Part shown: in pieces, positions 63,873 through 64,000 of the stretch
Layout of the letters: each line of letters opens with the position of its first letter
Position numbering within the stretch: position 1 is the first letter of the stretch
Assembly: GCF_003977755.1 (NCBI RefSeq)
Contig: NZ_RQWN01000001.1
Coordinates: forward strand, 884,995-948,994
DNA from: Haloterrigena salifodinae
GTDB taxonomy: Archaea; Halobacteriota; Halobacteria; Halobacteriales; Natrialbaceae
Length of the DNA: 64,000 nucleotides
Reading direction: 5' to 3'
Program-made: the position numbers and the translations under genes
The notes under the pieces: model-generated
What the model was told of the DNA's origin: nothing
Seen by the model: only the letters and a program-made list of their open reading frames with translations
The model's database searches: none

Positions 63873-64000
63873 ATGGATTACGAAGCGAGTCTCGACCGGG
63901 CGATGGACGACGTACCGGACATCGGCGGCGACGAGGAGCGACTGCAGATCCCCGACGCCGTCCCCCAGAAGGACGGCGCGTTCACGCGCTTTACAAACCT
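63873..64000 (+). CDS. Translation initiation factor aIF2 subunit beta, N-terminal part
   Basis: The first 42 residues (MDYEASLDRAMDDVPDIGGD, then LQIPDAVPQKDGAFTRFTN) match the haloarchaeal aIF2-beta N-terminus; the gene continues beyond the window. The subunit joins aIF2-alpha and -gamma to deliver initiator Met-tRNA to the small subunit. GATTTACG about 27 bp before the ATG (63842-63849) is the TATA of a leaderless mRNA. Confidence 0.85.
   Translation, partial: MDYEASLDRAMDDVPDIGGDEERLQIPDAVPQKDGAFTRFTN

Overview
The window is GC-rich DNA from a haloarchaeon (class Halobacteria), most likely main chromosome. The reasons are strongly acidic predicted proteins; archaeal TATA boxes about 27-30 bp before many start codons (leaderless transcripts); and archaeal or haloarchaeal marker genes: FtsZ2 with CdrS and CdrL, ribosomal protein L15e, a RIO2-type kinase, NcsA, the beta subunit of aIF2, AglJ and AglM, GfcR, and many HTH_10 (Bat-like) regulators and PAS/HisKA kinases. 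The family Natrialbales is a reasonable guess but is not proved here. I see no intact transposase, prophage or CRISPR array.

Layout. 1-8.2 kb: the 5' part of a 2-isopropylmalate/citramalate synthase gene whose start region is out of frame, two ferritin-like proteins, a membrane histidine kinase, a glyoxalase-like protein, an MBL-like protein and small haloarchaeal proteins. 8.2-10.7 kb: N-glycosylation genes aglJ and aglM. 10.7-21.8 kb: regulators, hydrolases, pyrE, a HAD phosphatase/class II aldolase pair, thrS with a long leader, gfcR, glutamate mutase subunit S and a stress protein. 21.8-27.1 kb: a fused E1 alpha-beta 2-oxoacid dehydrogenase, L15e, a decayed regulator/permease locus and a lone 5S rRNA gene. 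27.1-30.0 kb: a dehydrogenase, a cytochrome P450 and a TetR regulator, with a shared palindrome at the first two promoters. 30.4-40.6 kb: RIO2-type kinase, an SsuABC/TauABC-like transporter, lipoate ligase, a methyltransferase, an NnrD-like protein, a PRTase, a TraB protein and glutamate dehydrogenase with a zinc ribbon. 40.6-51 kb: a large Bat-like regulator, an XPF-type nuclease, a BrkB protein, hydrolases, a second MBL-like protein and tRNA thiolase NcsA. 51.4-53.8 kb: the cell-division operon cdrS-ftsZ2, cdrL and tRNA-Tyr. 54-64 kb: an enolase-superfamily dehydratase, a long non-coding stretch with a strong hairpin, two giant PAS histidine kinases in tandem, and the start of aIF2-beta.

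How parts fit together. Lipoate ligase would lipoylate the E2 partner of the E1 enzyme, but no E2 or E3 gene is present. Glutamate mutase S and glutamate dehydrogenase both touch glutamate/methylaspartate metabolism. AglJ and AglM supply the dolichol-linked glycan of surface glycoproteins. CdrL, CdrS and FtsZ2 form a division control unit, and a repeated GTCTTAC motif before both promoters suggests one regulator for the locus. The three kinases with the same DLQEP phosphoacceptor box and the several HTH_10 proteins show a signalling-rich genome. The most novel-looking points are the cdr motif array, the P450/dehydrogenase operator pair, the lone 5S gene, the fused E1, the structured RNA candidate near 55.7 kb and the leuA frame break.
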